From Tolypothrix sp. PCC 7712 (GTDB lineage Bacteria; Cyanobacteriota; Cyanobacteriia; Cyanobacteriales; Nostocaceae), in the NCBI RefSeq assembly GCF_025860405.1, contig NZ_CP063785.1:5023390-5087389 (forward strand): a stretch of DNA of 64,000 nt. The letters are read 5' to 3'. This document shows, one piece after another, positions 26,862 through 36,338 of the stretch (position 1 is the stretch's first letter; every line of letters begins with the position of its first letter). The position numbers were made by a program, and so were the translations under genes. The notes below the pieces were generated by a model. It saw nothing but the letters and a program-made list of their open reading frames with translations. It was not told the DNA's origin and made no database searches.

Positions 26862-29000
26862 CTACGGACAACGCGGATGAATCCCGCCTTGGGTGCAAAT
26901 GTAAGCAAGCTGTTTGGAATCTAAGTTTTTGGCTTGAGAAAAATCAACTCCTTGCACTACAGCAGAAACGGAACCTTTAGATGGTGTTTGGACAAATTCA
27001 TCTGCTGGGTCTTGTTTGCTGGGTGAAAGAACTGCATTCTTAAAATCAGCACCAGCAACGTTTGCACCCCGTAAATCAACAAGGCTCAAATCAGCATTTT
27101 GCAAGTTGGCGTTTTCCATTTGAGCAGAACGCAACACTGCACCAGTCATCCGAGTAGCACTTAAATTCGCATTGCTGAGATTGACACGTTCTAAATCAGC
27201 GCCAGATAAATCTGAGCCTTGCCAATCGGTTTTGGTTAAGTTGGCATAGGATAACTGAGTGCCTATAGCTACTACACGACCTAAACGAGCAGCATATAAA
27301 TCAGCTTCGTTGAGTTTGGCATCGCCTAAATCTGCCCCTGTTAAGCTAGCATTTTCTAATACTGCGCCACGCAAATCGGCTCCCACTAGCTGGGCGCTGC
27401 TGAGATTAGCATTAATTAAACGGGCATCAGATAAGTTGGCTCGGTTGAGAGTGGCGCGGCTCAAATCGCTACGGTTCAACATTACACGGCTGAGATTAGC
27501 ATCGGTGAGATTGGCTTGCTTCATCTGCACCTGAGTTAAATCAGCGATGACATCGTCGTAGGTGTCCCAGCGTCCATCTTCACCAACACTGCGAAAACGA
27601 CTGCCTTTAAAGCTAGCTTGATTGAGATTGGCAGATTTGAATTTAATTCCAGATAAATCAACGTTGTCTAAGACTAAGTTGAACGAGGAATTTTCTCCAG
27701 AACCGACGACACCTAATTGGCTGCGACTCAAATCAATGCCGTTGCTTTGACCACTGTAAACAGCGAGAATTTTGTTGATGGCTTTTTGATTGAGTTGTAA
27801 TCTCTGGACTGCATTAGTACCTGCAGCTCCCATTTCCCCAGCAATAATTTGATTTTGAGTTTTTAGCTCAGGTAAAGCTTTAATCCCAATATTTGCCAAA
27901 GCTTGTTGTATTGTATCTACTAGCATAGGGTTGGTTTCTTTAACTAGTAGATCTGCTAAAAATTTAACTGCTTGGGGATCGTTGAGAGTACCCATAGCCA
28001 CAATTGCACTGCGGCGTTCTTCAACAGTAGCAAATGAGCTAGAGTTCAGCTGTTTTACGAGTTCTAGAAACTGTTGGCCGTTGATTTGCTGCGATTTGCG
28101 CTGTGTTTCTTGAGTTTGGATGTAGACTTGAGTCCCGACTAAAGTGGTTAATACAGCTACCATACTCACCAGTGTGACACCCATCAATGTGAGATTAGGA
28201 TTACGCCGAATTAGTGCCACTAGGGGATGTGCTGGTGTATTGTCTGATGCCGTGGCTCCTTGTTGATCATCCGCTAATGACTCAGCATCGCTGCTGACAG
28301 CGGCTTGACTTTCGCGGCTAGCATCTGAGAAGGAAGCTGGTAAAGGGCGAGTGGCATCTACTGTATGAGTACCTGCCAAAATATCATGTATTGCCCGTCG
28401 CCCATTTTTTGCAGGTAAGCCAATTCCTTCAGAGGCGATCGCTAATAAGGCCAAAACTGCGAAAATTCCTAAGTTAGGAAAAGCTAAACTATAGCGCCAC
28501 AGCAGATAGGCTACAGATAACGGTACAGTCCAACGTCCTAGTCCTTCGCGGATTACCACAGCACCAAAACCCGGCGCTGTGCCTTGCTCGTTCACCACTT
28601 TAATCCCAAATCGACGTTTGGGAATGGTGCTACCTGTTTTTGCGAGTAAAAATAACTGCCATGTCGAAAGTGTCACAGGCCCTAATAAAGCTAGGCTCCA
28701 CAAAATATTAGTGGGCCAAGCTACGTTACGAATACCATAGCTCACAGGTAAAGCCAAAGGCCTTGCGATCGCTCTTTCTGTTACCACTAAAACCGGATTC
28801 AGCGGTACACGGTTCAAATCACTTCTGGAATTGGCATACACTCCCAAGCCGAAGGGAACCAAACCACTGGCAACCACCAGCGTCATTTCTGTTGCCCAAG
28901 CTGCAAAGCGCTTGCTTAATAATGGCAGAGAACTCGATTTTTCTGGGTCTTTTGACCTACTAGATTGATTATTACTTCTCCTAACAATTGGGGTCGCCAT
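26862..29000 (-). CDS. RDD-domain membrane protein with pentapeptide repeats
   Basis: 712 aa. Residues ~30-215 hold an RDD-type membrane domain (KRFAAWATEMTLVVASGLVP; LWSLALLGPVTLSTWQLFLL; SIPKRRFGIKVVNEQG). A hydrophobic helix (LTLMGVTLVSMVAVLTTLVG) follows at ~275, then a short HEAT-like stretch (NDPQAVKFLADLLVKETNP). From ~450 to ~690 runs a right-handed pentapeptide beta-helix of A(D/N)LxX units (ANLTDANLSRVMLNRSDLSR and many more). Such proteins are membrane-anchored and of unknown role; some are thought to act in stress tolerance or protein scaffolding. It is probably co-transcribed with the small membrane protein upstream (29055), 54 bp away. Confidence 0.88.
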   Translation of the reverse strand: MATPIVRRSNNQSSRSKDPEKSSSLPLLSKRFAAWATEMTLVVASGLVPFGLGVYANSRSDLNRVPLNPVLVVTERAIARPLALPVSYGIRNVAWPTNILWSLALLGPVTLSTWQLFLLAKTGSTIPKRRFGIKVVNEQGTAPGFGAVVIREGLGRWTVPLSVAYLLWRYSLAFPNLGIFAVLALLAIASEGIGLPAKNGRRAIHDILAGTHTVDATRPLPASFSDASRESQAAVSSDAESLADDQQGATASDNTPAHPLVALIRRNPNLTLMGVTLVSMVAVLTTLVGTQVYIQTQETQRKSQQINGQQFLELVKQLNSSSFATVEERRSAIVAMGTLNDPQAVKFLADLLVKETNPMLVDTIQQALANIGIKALPELKTQNQIIAGEMGAAGTNAVQRLQLNQKAINKILAVYSGQSNGIDLSRSQLGVVGSGENSSFNLVLDNVDLSGIKFKSANLNQASFKGSRFRSVGEDGRWDTYDDVIADLTQVQMKQANLTDANLSRVMLNRSDLSRATLNRANLSDARLINANLSSAQLVGADLRGAVLENASLTGADLGDAKLNEADLYAARLGRVVAIGTQLSYANLTKTDWQGSDLSGADLERVNLSNANLSATRMTGAVLRSAQMENANLQNADLSLVDLRGANVAGADFKNAVLSPSKQDPADEFVQTPSKGSVSAVVQGVDFSQAKNLDSKQLAYICTQGGIHPRCP

Positions 29001-29054
29001 CGTATAATTCCCTTTAACTTTATTTCACACCACTACGGGATCGTTACAAATAGA

Positions 29055-29399
29055 CTATTTTTTCTGCTGAAAACTATTAGACACAAAAAATTTGTATCCA
29101 ACATACACCAACACTGCCAATACTGCCAGGCTAATTACAGAAGCTACAAGTTTTAGTACTGTTTGCAACATTGCAATACCTACTACAGCCGTCACGCCTA
29201 AAAATACTATCTTTTTAGTTCCAGACAAGGTATTGAACCAGCTTTGCAATTTTGTTAGTTGCGAGTTTAAACTCTCAAAACTAAACTCAAATGGCTGTTT
29301 TTGTTTTTCTGGCTGGGAAACCTCTCTTGGGGAGGAATTAATCTCTGCCTCTAGGTTTTGGAGACGACGTTGCAAATCTTCATCAGGTTGAGGATTCAT
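29055..29399 (-). CDS. Small membrane protein with charged N-terminus
   Basis: 114 aa. Residues 1-60 are charged and probably helical or coiled (MNPQPDEDLQRRLQNLEAEI), with a QPEKQKQPFEF linker. Two hydrophobic segments follow (TKKIVFLGVTAVVGIAMLQT; VASVISLAVLAVLVYVGYKF). The short basic tail ends NSFQQKK. No family name is recognised. It leads the minus-strand pair with the RDD-pentapeptide gene. Confidence 0.7.
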   Translation of the reverse strand: MNPQPDEDLQRRLQNLEAEINSSPREVSQPEKQKQPFEFSFESLNSQLTKLQSWFNTLSGTKKIVFLGVTAVVGIAMLQTVLKLVASVISLAVLAVLVYVGYKFFVSNSFQQKK

Positions 29400-29855
29400 C
29401 TATCTTTTCTACCTCAGTTTATAAGCGGTTTTGTCTGTGATTTTAGCTAATGTATGTGTTTGCTAGACATTTTTAGTGAAGGCAGAGTATCTTTTTCTTA
29501 AAAAAGTACAGGCATAAATTTTTCAAACAGCTTCATGGCAAGGATTTCATGATTTATCATCGCTAATCCGGAAGTTCCGAAATAGTACGGGACTTGCCAT
29601 AAAACAAGGATTGATCAAGAAAAATCATACTGGTAACTTTGGTATATCACTTACCAGCAAGTGTTATTTATTTACAAACACTTACTATGCAACGACTTTA
29701 TAGTTTTTTCATCTTATTTAAGGTATATTTTTTTCTTAAAAAGATAAAATTTTATACTCTGTATTAGGGAACACAAATTTATTAGCATCGTCTAAAAACT
29801 TAGATTATGTTTAACAATATCGCTCGATCACAGTCGGGAGCATTAATTTAATAAT
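29400..29855. other. AT-rich divergent intergenic region
   Basis: 456 bp between a minus-strand membrane operon and a plus-strand secreted protein gene. It is AT-rich, with two similar TTTTTCTTAAAAA motifs (about 29490 and 29730). No gene or recognised repeat is seen. Promoters in both directions are expected here. Confidence 0.4.
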
Positions 29856-30293
29856 ATGAAAATGCACAGACTATTTACGGTTGTTCCCGCAGCTTTGGTG
29901 ATGAATTTGGTTTTTACGGATGCTAATTTCGCCAAGAATCCCCCCAGCGTTATTAATGCCAACTTACGGACAGAGCCGCTAGTTTTAAATGGCAATTCTG
30001 GCGGTTCGGTGGCAAGTAATTGTGGAAATCTTCCCGATGAACCCAGCCAAGTTATCCAGGTGAAAGAGTCACTACCTTATTTGCGCGTTACAGTTGAGAG
30101 TGAAGGACAACCGACGCTGCTGATTAATGGCCCTGGAGGACGCTTCTGTATTCAAGCCGATAGTTACTCCGGTGGAAAAGCAGAGATGTCTGGTTTCTGG
30201 CCAGCAGGAGAATACTCTTTTTATATCGGTGAATCATCAAAACGACAGTATAACTACACACTCTCAATTTCGCAACAAAGACCGTCTAAATAA
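29856..30293 (+). CDS. Small exported protein of unknown function
   Basis: 145 aa with a signal peptide (LFTVVPAALVMNLVFTDANFA). The mature domain is beta-rich, with two cysteines (SNCGNLPDEP and GRFCIQADS) that could pair, the phrase LRVTVESEGQPTLLINGPGG, and the ending FWPAGEYSFYIGESSKRQYN. This pattern resembles small jelly-roll/PPC-like domains exported by cyanobacteria. A strong terminator hairpin overlaps its stop codon. Confidence 0.7.
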   Translation: MKMHRLFTVVPAALVMNLVFTDANFAKNPPSVINANLRTEPLVLNGNSGGSVASNCGNLPDEPSQVIQVKESLPYLRVTVESEGQPTLLINGPGGRFCIQADSYSGGKAEMSGFWPAGEYSFYIGESSKRQYNYTLSISQQRPSK

Positions 30294-30303
30294 GACGGTT
30301 TTA
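30281..30303 (+). terminator. Intrinsic terminator
   Basis: A perfect ACCGTCT/AGACGGT stem with a 5-base loop, followed by TTTTA. The stem overlaps the stop codon of the 29856 gene. Confidence 0.8.
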
Positions 30304-30387
30304 CTCACTGTTAGGATGTAGTTGTGAGTGCTGAGTGCTGAGTAAATAAGATTTGATTACAGAATAAAGCAGAAGGGGAACAGGATT

Positions 30388-30513
30388 CAATACTGCTCGG
30401 TTAAGGATTTTAAACTCTTAATTTGGTTTGGGGAAAAGGTGAAAGGGTAAGGGTTAAAGGTTTTTTCTTGCCCCTTTTCCCCTTCCCCTTTTCCCCTTAA
30501 CCGACAAGTATTG
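30388..30513 (+). mobile_element. MITE copy C (126 bp), perfect 10-bp target duplication
   Basis: Flanked by GAACAGGATT at 30378-30387 and 30514-30523. About six differences from copies B and D. Confidence 0.95.
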
Positions 30514-30591
30514 GAACAGGATTTGTCGTTGACTTTTTCCTGTTCCCCTGCATCATTGAGAATTTATAAATAACTTGTTAATGGCTGTGGC

Positions 30592-31029
30592 TTAGATATA
30601 GTACATCAGTTCTTTTTCTCGGTGTTTGAGTCGTCGCTCACATAGGTCTTGCAAAGTATATTTTTCTAAAACCGCGTTAGCCGCCTGACGCGCTTCTTGC
30701 CAAATTTCGTTAATAATTTGAGTTTCTAGAGTTTTGGAATTTTGGTCAACAGTCGGTACTGCAGCATCTACTCCTTCAATACTGCTCCAAGCTTCTAGCA
30801 ATGTAATTTTTCGCGGATCTCGCGCTAAAACATAGCCACCTTTGGCTCCGCGTATGCTCTTAATTAAACCTCTACGCCTCAAAGTTGCTAGCAATTGTTC
30901 TAAATAGCGGTTCGGTATATCTTGCAGCACTGCCATCTGCCGAATCTGTAGAGATTCACCACTAGGGTAACAACTAGCCAACTCTAACAGAGCGAGAAGT
31001 GCGTATTCAGATTTGTTAGAGAGTTCCAC
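30592..31029 (-). CDS. Rrf2-family transcriptional regulator lacking the Fe-S cysteines
   Basis: 145 aa, GTG start. The N-terminal winged helix MELSNKSEYALLALLELASC, with RQMAVLQDIPNRYLEQLLAT and SIRGAKGGYVLARDP, is diagnostic of Rrf2 (IscR/CymR/RisR). The three clustered cysteines that bind the cluster in IscR are missing; the region reads AAVPTVDQNSKTLETQ. It resembles the cyanobacterial Slr0846/RisR branch more than IscR, by recall. Its targets cannot be read; no recognisable operator was found nearby. Confidence 0.88.
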   Translation of the reverse strand: MELSNKSEYALLALLELASCYPSGESLQIRQMAVLQDIPNRYLEQLLATLRRRGLIKSIRGAKGGYVLARDPRKITLLEAWSSIEGVDAAVPTVDQNSKTLETQIINEIWQEARQAANAVLEKYTLQDLCERRLKHREKELMYYI

Positions 31030-31603
31030 AGGCGTAATATCTTAATTTTATAGGATGTTTACTTACTGTTGACTTTTTTCTCAATATGTGAATCTAGAAG
31101 CTTAAAAATCAACTTTTAGTTGACCATTTTAATTTTAAGTTTAGAGACTCCCAATGATAGAAGCAATTATTTTTAGTTTTTATTTTAATAAATAAAAGTG
31201 ATTGATAAATTTTAGGCTTTTCCAGTATAGCCGATTGGTAATGGGTAATTGGTAATTGGTGTTTGTCAAGGGTCAAAAGTCAAAGGTCAAGAGTAACTTA
31301 TCCCCTTATCCCCAGTCCCTAGTCCCCATTACCCCTAATCCCCACTCCCTGCGGTCGTGGGGGCCCCGAGTTCCCCAATCACCAGTTTTGTTAAGATTGC
31401 CTGTTCTCGTTACAATGTATTTTTGAAACAAAATACAACAGAATGTTACAAAGCTACGAGGAGTTCGGTAAGTCCTCCTTGTATTGATTAACTTACCCTC
31501 TTCAAAAACTTTGTGGTTGAGTCAGTTATTTTCAGGCTCATACACCTAAATTGATATGATTCTGAGAGCATTTTCAGGTTGCTATCAGGGTTAATTCAGG
31601 GTT
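31030..31603. other. Intergenic region with repeat remnants
   Basis: 574 bp. About 31230-31380 consists of heptamer-like drift (GGTAATT, GGTCAAAAGTCAAAGGTCAA) and a pyrimidine-rich CCCCAGTCCC-type stretch. No gene was found. Promoter elements for the msrB gene probably lie after 31400. Confidence 0.45.
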
Positions 31604-32146
31604 ATGGCTGATATTAGTGAATCAACAGGCGAAGTTGGTAACAGGGTAATGAAAAGGCGATATCTTCTAGAAGCTGGTGCCGTTATGTTTGGCACAGTAT
31701 GGTTATCAAATTATCTACTTAGGAAACCAAAAGTTATGACAGCTGCAAAGAATAATGAATTTGAAATCGCCAAAACTGAGGAAGAATGGCGCACAACGCT
31801 GACACCAGAACAGTTTCGGGTGCTGCGTCAACATGGTACGGAACGCGCTGGTACAAGTCCTCTCGATAAGCAATATGCGGCGGGGGAATACCTGTGTGCA
31901 GGGTGTGATTTACCCTTATTTACCTCAGAAACCAAATTTAACAGTGGTACTGGCTGGCCCAGTTTTTACAATCCTATTGAAGGTGCGATCGCTACTACTG
32001 TAGATAAATCGTTTTTTATGACGAGAGTTGAAGTGCATTGTAGCCGATGCGGTGGACACCTGGGTCATGTATTTAATGATGGCCCTAAACCCACTGGTAA
32101 GCGCTACTGCATGAATGGTGTAGCTTTAAAGTTTGTTGCTAGCTAA
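31604..32146 (+). CDS. msrB: Peptide-methionine (R)-S-oxide reductase, probably exported
   Basis: 180 aa. MsrB core: zinc cysteines CAGC and CSRC; substrate motif SGTGWPSFYNPI; HLGHVFNDGP; the catalytic cysteine in RYCMNGVALKF. It repairs methionine-R-sulfoxide in proteins using thioredoxin. About 50 extra N-terminal residues contain a twin-arginine-like start (KRRYLLEAGAVMFGTVWLSN), suggesting Tat export or membrane anchoring, unlike cytosolic MsrB. An alternative start at 31649 would begin directly at the twin-arginine. It is followed by ergothioneine and catalase-like genes, so this part of the window is redox-protective. Confidence 0.92.
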   Translation: MADISESTGEVGNRVMKRRYLLEAGAVMFGTVWLSNYLLRKPKVMTAAKNNEFEIAKTEEEWRTTLTPEQFRVLRQHGTERAGTSPLDKQYAAGEYLCAGCDLPLFTSETKFNSGTGWPSFYNPIEGAIATTVDKSFFMTRVEVHCSRCGGHLGHVFNDGPKPTGKRYCMNGVALKFVAS

Positions 32147-32259
32147 TCGGCTATTGTGATGATGGAACCGAAATAAAGCAAGCATTGGGGCTATTTAGTG
32201 GTCACACAAGTGTCGCCACTAATTATAATCAAGTCGCTGAGTACTGAAGATTCAATATT

Positions 32260-33048
32260 ATGTGCCGTTTACTTGCTTACCTCGGTTCGCCAATTTCTTT
32301 AGAACGCTTACTATACACACCAGAACATTCCTTGATTGTGCAGAGTTATCAGCCTCAGGAAATGATTTCTGGAGTGGTCAACGCTGATGGCTTTGGAATT
32401 GGTTGGTATCATGCTCAAAAGGATACCGAACCATTTATCTACAAACATATTTTGCCGATTTGGAATGACCAAAATCTGCCACATCTGAGCCGCTATGTGG
32501 AATCAGGGCGGATTTTGGGCTATGTGCGTAGTGCGACAACAGGCCAAGCTTTAGATTTTAGTAACTCTCAGCCATTTCAGTATCAGAGGCTGTTATTTAC
32601 TCATAATGGCAGAATTGAGAATTTCCGCCAGACGTTATATAGACCGATTCGCAATCAACTCAGCAATGAGATTTATCAATCAATTAAGGGAAGTACAGAT
32701 TCAGAGCATATCTTTGCTTTACTGTTAAATCAGTTGCAATCTCACCCGGCTAAGACTCCAGAACAGGCTTTACACATCACATTACTTCACTTGTTGGAAT
32801 TAGCAGCCGAGTATGAAAGTGATGTTTCTGCCAACATCATTTTAAGTGATGGCGATCGCCTAATTGCTTGTCGCTTTAGTAGTAAATCACCTGCGCCTTC
32901 TCTTTACTGGTTAGAGAATGATTCAAATTTCCCTGAATCGGTAATTATTGCTTCTGAACCGATATTTAATGGTAATTGGACAACTTGCCCAGAAAATAGC
33001 ATCATCAGTGTGGGAGAAGACCGTGTTATCCAAGTTGAGCATATCTAG
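32260..33048 (+). CDS. egtC: Ergothioneine biosynthesis amidohydrolase EgtC
   Basis: 262 aa Ntn-type class-II glutamine amidotransferase fold. The sequence starts MCRLLAYLG, where Cys2 becomes the N-terminal nucleophile. GFGIGWYH, GYVRSATTGQ and the loop FTHNGRIENF are family motifs. It removes the gamma-glutamyl group from the EgtB product in ergothioneine synthesis. It overlaps the egtB gene by 26 bases. Confidence 0.88.
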   Translation: MCRLLAYLGSPISLERLLYTPEHSLIVQSYQPQEMISGVVNADGFGIGWYHAQKDTEPFIYKHILPIWNDQNLPHLSRYVESGRILGYVRSATTGQALDFSNSQPFQYQRLLFTHNGRIENFRQTLYRPIRNQLSNEIYQSIKGSTDSEHIFALLLNQLQSHPAKTPEQALHITLLHLLELAAEYESDVSANIILSDGDRLIACRFSSKSPAPSLYWLENDSNFPESVIIASEPIFNGNWTTCPENSIISVGEDRVIQVEHI

Positions 33049-34261
33049 TGTCAGAGAAGATATTATTCTTGCGTTTATTGAATGTCGCACGAAAACTCTG
33101 ACACTGTTTGAGGGTATGGATAGACAGACATTCTGTCATCAACCCCATCCAGATTTTAGCCCTGTTGGTTGGCACTTAGGTCATATTGCTTACATTGAAT
33201 CTTTGTGGTTGCTAGAACACATTGCAGGTTTACCATGTTTGTTTCCGCAATACTGTCAGCTGTTTGCAGCTGATGGTTTACCCAAAGCCAAGCGTGTGGA
33301 ATTACCTGATTTAGGGGAAATTCTTAATTACCTAGATACAGTCAGAAGCAAAGCTTTAGATATCCTCAAAGTCGCTGATGTTGAGCAACATGAACGGCTG
33401 TGGCGCTTTTTAATTCAACACGAAAGCCAACACTGTGAAATTATTAGCATGGTGTTGGAATTAACAAAACTTCCTTTAAATAACTCACTTTACCTTGATG
33501 CTGTTAGTCCAGCTGCGCCTCATAACCTGGAAGAAATGATTCAAATTCCTGCAGGTGAATTTGAACAAGGTAACAACTCTATTGAGGCGCTAGATAACGA
33601 ATCTTTGGCACATAACGTATATTTAGACACCTATTATATTGACCGTTATCCTGTCACTTGTAGACAATATCGCGCATTTATAGAGGCTGGCGGCTACCAA
33701 AATCCTCAGTGGTGGTCAAAGGCTGGCTGGGAGTGGTTACAAATAGAGCAGGTAACTCAACCGCTATACTGGCAGGGAAATGTTACCTGGGATAATCACC
33801 CGGTTTGGGGCGTTAGCTGGTACGAAGCAGAAGCCTATTCACGGTTTGTCGGGAAGCGGCTACCCACAGAAGCCGAATGGGAAAAAGCAGCTAGGCGGAA
33901 TCCCCAAGCACCAGCATTAACTGAGAATTGTAATTGCGATCGCTTAATTGGTAAAACTACCCCTGTTGATGCTTATCCTGGTGGACAAAGCGCCTATGGT
34001 TTATACGACACTTTGGGTAATGTCTGGGAGTGGACAGCTACTTGGTTTGATGGCTATCCAGGATTTAAAAGTTTCCCTTACACAGGTTATTCCCAAGTTT
34101 ATTTTGACCAGAAACATCGCGTATTAAAAGGCGGTAGTTGGGTAACACGTCCTTGGGTACTGCGCCCTAGTTTTCGCAGTTGGTATTATCCGAGTGTACG
34201 TCAGGTTTTTACGGGGTTTCGCTGCGCTGTTAGTAATATACAGAACTTTTGTAGTAAGTGA
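33023..34261 (+). CDS. egtB: Ergothioneine biosynthesis sulfoxide synthase EgtB
   Basis: The GTG start at 33023 is chosen because GGGAGAAG precedes it and the overlap with egtC is then short; the frame is open further upstream. 412 aa. The N-terminal DinB-like domain has the iron-binding motif HESQHCEI and HPDFSPVGWHLGHIAYIE. The C-terminal FGE-sulfatase fold has RYPVTCRQYRAFIEAGGYQN and ends GGSWVTRPWVLRPSFRSWYY. It joins hercynine with (gamma-glutamyl)cysteine using O2. egtD and egtA/E were not found in the window. It is followed immediately by a perfect heptamer array. Confidence 0.9.
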   Translation: MLSKLSISSVREDIILAFIECRTKTLTLFEGMDRQTFCHQPHPDFSPVGWHLGHIAYIESLWLLEHIAGLPCLFPQYCQLFAADGLPKAKRVELPDLGEILNYLDTVRSKALDILKVADVEQHERLWRFLIQHESQHCEIISMVLELTKLPLNNSLYLDAVSPAAPHNLEEMIQIPAGEFEQGNNSIEALDNESLAHNVYLDTYYIDRYPVTCRQYRAFIEAGGYQNPQWWSKAGWEWLQIEQVTQPLYWQGNVTWDNHPVWGVSWYEAEAYSRFVGKRLPTEAEWEKAARRNPQAPALTENCNCDRLIGKTTPVDAYPGGQSAYGLYDTLGNVWEWTATWFDGYPGFKSFPYTGYSQVYFDQKHRVLKGGSWVTRPWVLRPSFRSWYYPSVRQVFTGFRCAVSNIQNFCSK

Positions 34262-34269
34262 GGGACATC

Positions 34270-34465
34270 ATGAGTAATGAGTAATGAGTAATGAGTAATG
34301 AGTAATGAGTAATGAGTAATGAGTAATGAGTAATGAGTAATGAGTAATGAGTAATGAGTAATGAGTAATGAGTAATGAGTAATGAGTAATGAGTAATGAG
34401 TAATGAGTAATGAGTAATGAGTAATGAGTAATGAGTAATGAGTAATGAGTAATGAGTAATGAGTA
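34270..34465. repeat. 28 perfect tandem copies of the heptamer ATGAGTA
   Basis: 196 bp, exactly 28 x 7 without one mismatch. It starts 9 bp after the egtB stop codon. All three frames of the pure repeat contain a TGA, TAG or TAA, so it is non-coding. Perfect identity points to very recent expansion by slippage or to active maintenance. The remaining 34466-34744 shows no gene and should carry the promoter for the catalase-like gene. Confidence 0.97.
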
Positions 34466-34744
34466 GGAAATTTACTTATTACTTTTTCAATTAGCTGCTG
34501 TACCTCATAAACGTCGAATCTGCTGTATAAAAGTAAATTTGGTTTGGGGAAGAGGTTCTTTTTTCTCTATTCCCTAGACAAAATCTTTGATTGTTGAAGA
34601 AATTCCGTACATTCATAGCTGAAGTTTAGCCTAGATAATGCCCATTAAAACTATGATATAGCGGGCATTATTCACCCCATGAATATTTCAAACACCAAAA
34701 TATTCATCCTATATAGTGATTCTAAATCTTTCAAGAAAATCACT

Positions 34745-35728
34745 ATGAGTCAAGTATCTAATAGTGAAATCATTGACCAAATTGTTGCAGGTGCTGTTCA
34801 GGATCAAGCTGCTAAAGCACCAGGCTTACGTCAAGCTCATGCGAAAAGTCATGGTTGTGTCTGGGGTGAGTTGGCGATCGCAGATAATATTCCTGAGAAT
34901 CTGCAAGTTGGTATTTTCAGCAAGGTTAAAACCTACCCCATCTGGGCAAGATTTTCTAATGCATCTGGCCCCTTAAGTCAAGGACAACTGCAATCTGACA
35001 AGAACCCCGATGGTAGAGGCTTTGCAATTAAAGTTCTCCAGGTGGAAGGTAAAAAGGTGTTAGAAGATGAACCTAACGCTCAAGATTTTGTGCTGATCAA
35101 TCATCCTGTTTTCTTTGTGCGAGAGGCTCAAGATTATATTCGTCTAGCAGAAGTGACAGCTGGTAAACTTCCCCCAGAAACCTTAGCGTACGAGTTTGGG
35201 ATTTTGCAACAAATTGCTGGGAAGAAAACTCTCAATCCTTCAGAAATTCAGTATTGGAGTGCTACACCCTACCGTTTGGGAACCCAGGCGATTAAATTTT
35301 CTGCAAAACCGCAAGTTATAAATACTGCTGATTTACCTATCCCAGATTCTGATCACTATTTGCGCGCAGCTTTAGTCAATACTCTGACTATAGAAAAGCG
35401 GGATGTTTATTTTGATTTCTTGATTCAACTACAGTCTGATAGCGATCCCAAATGGGTTGATGATCCTACCCTCCTTTGGGATGAAAATATCTCTCCATAT
35501 ATTAAAGTAGCAACTATCAAAATTCCGGCTCAGGAATTTGATAATAGCGATCGCAAACAGTTCGATGAAAGTCTTTCTTTTACGCCTTGGCATACTCTAC
35601 CGGAACATGAACCGTTGGGTAGCGTCAATGCTTCTCGGTTGAAGTTATATAAAACTATTGCCCAGAATCGCCGGGAACACAATCAACAGGTGATTACTGA
35701 GCCACAACCCTACGCCATACAATCATAA
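34745..35728 (+). CDS. Catalase-like heme protein
   Basis: 327 aa from ATG 34745. The frame is open to an upstream ATG at 34679, but no ribosome site supports it. Catalase-superfamily motifs are YPIWARFSNA, DGRGFAIKVL and FVLINHPVFFVREAQDYIRL. At ~330 aa it is shorter than a standard clade catalase (~480) and lacks the flavodoxin-like C-terminus, as in the catalase-related group that includes allene oxide synthase-type domains and fatty-acid peroxide enzymes. The catalytic histidine could be in LRQAHAKSHGCVWGEL. Probably a peroxide-handling enzyme; substrate unknown. Confidence 0.8.
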   Translation: MSQVSNSEIIDQIVAGAVQDQAAKAPGLRQAHAKSHGCVWGELAIADNIPENLQVGIFSKVKTYPIWARFSNASGPLSQGQLQSDKNPDGRGFAIKVLQVEGKKVLEDEPNAQDFVLINHPVFFVREAQDYIRLAEVTAGKLPPETLAYEFGILQQIAGKKTLNPSEIQYWSATPYRLGTQAIKFSAKPQVINTADLPIPDSDHYLRAALVNTLTIEKRDVYFDFLIQLQSDSDPKWVDDPTLLWDENISPYIKVATIKIPAQEFDNSDRKQFDESLSFTPWHTLPEHEPLGSVNASRLKLYKTIAQNRREHNQQVITEPQPYAIQS

Positions 35729-35759
35729 ATTTCCGCAATAATACTGGGGTTGCTCAAAA

Positions 35760-35790
35760 AGTGATTACTCTGAACATAAGAGTAATCACT
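35760..35790. repeat. Perfect 12-bp inverted repeat after the catalase-like gene
   Basis: AGTGATTACTCT and AGAGTAATCACT with a 7-base loop. It is followed 23 bp later by a second hairpin with a T-run. Possibly an mRNA 3' structure. Confidence 0.7.
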
Positions 35791-35812
35791 AATAATTACT
35801 GCAAATAAAAAT

Positions 35813-35832
35813 AGCCCCTTTTGGGGGCTTTT
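35813..35832 (+). terminator. Intrinsic terminator
   Basis: AGCCCC-TTTT-GGGGGCT followed by TTT, downstream of the catalase-like gene. Confidence 0.8.
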
Positions 35833-36112
35833 GATTTGGTACATGTTCTTCTGAGAGAATTTGACGATAATTCAGGTTTCGGTATAAGTAGTTCTGTATA
35901 TGTCCCTATAGTAGCAGCTCAATTAGGAGATGCTAAGGGCGATCGCTTACTCTTCAAATTAACTTCATCAAAACTGCACAAGAAGAATACATACCGCTAA
36001 ACTAGACGACATTGAGCCAAAAATCAGCAGTAATGATTTTGCCATTGCGATTAAACTGCCCATACGTGTCAACTTAAGCTAAAAGCTATATAGGGCGGGC
36101 GTTGTACAAAAA

Positions 36113-36210
36113 CCCTCGCCCTCATCCCCTAACCCCTTCTCCCGCAGGAGAAGGGGAACTAAATCTCTGGCTCCCTTCTCCCTGCGGGAGAGGGGCTGGG
36201 GGTGAGGGCG
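36113..36210. repeat. GC-rich dispersed palindrome
   Basis: Left arm CCCTCGCCCTCATCCCC.. and right arm ..GGGGGTGAGGGCG form an imperfect hairpin with inner CTTCTCCC/GGGAGAAG-type pairs. This kind of repeat is common in Nostoc-like genomes. The remainder of 35833-36338 shows no gene. Confidence 0.7.
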
Positions 36211-36338
36211 AAACCTTACAACCAAGAGGTTTTCACGTTAAGTTGACACCAATGGGCACTGCCTTGCCCCTACCTGCGTACCTTATTTACCTGAAATACG
36301 CTGTATATTTTTACTTGAAAAATAACCGCTAAACTTAT

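Noticed and set aside
32948..33022. 25-codon N-terminal extension of EgtB
   Set aside because: It would overlap egtC by 101 bp and has no ribosome site, while GGGAGAAG supports the GTG at 33023.
34270..34465. Possible CRISPR array
   Set aside because: The 7-bp units have no spacers and no cas genes are in the window.
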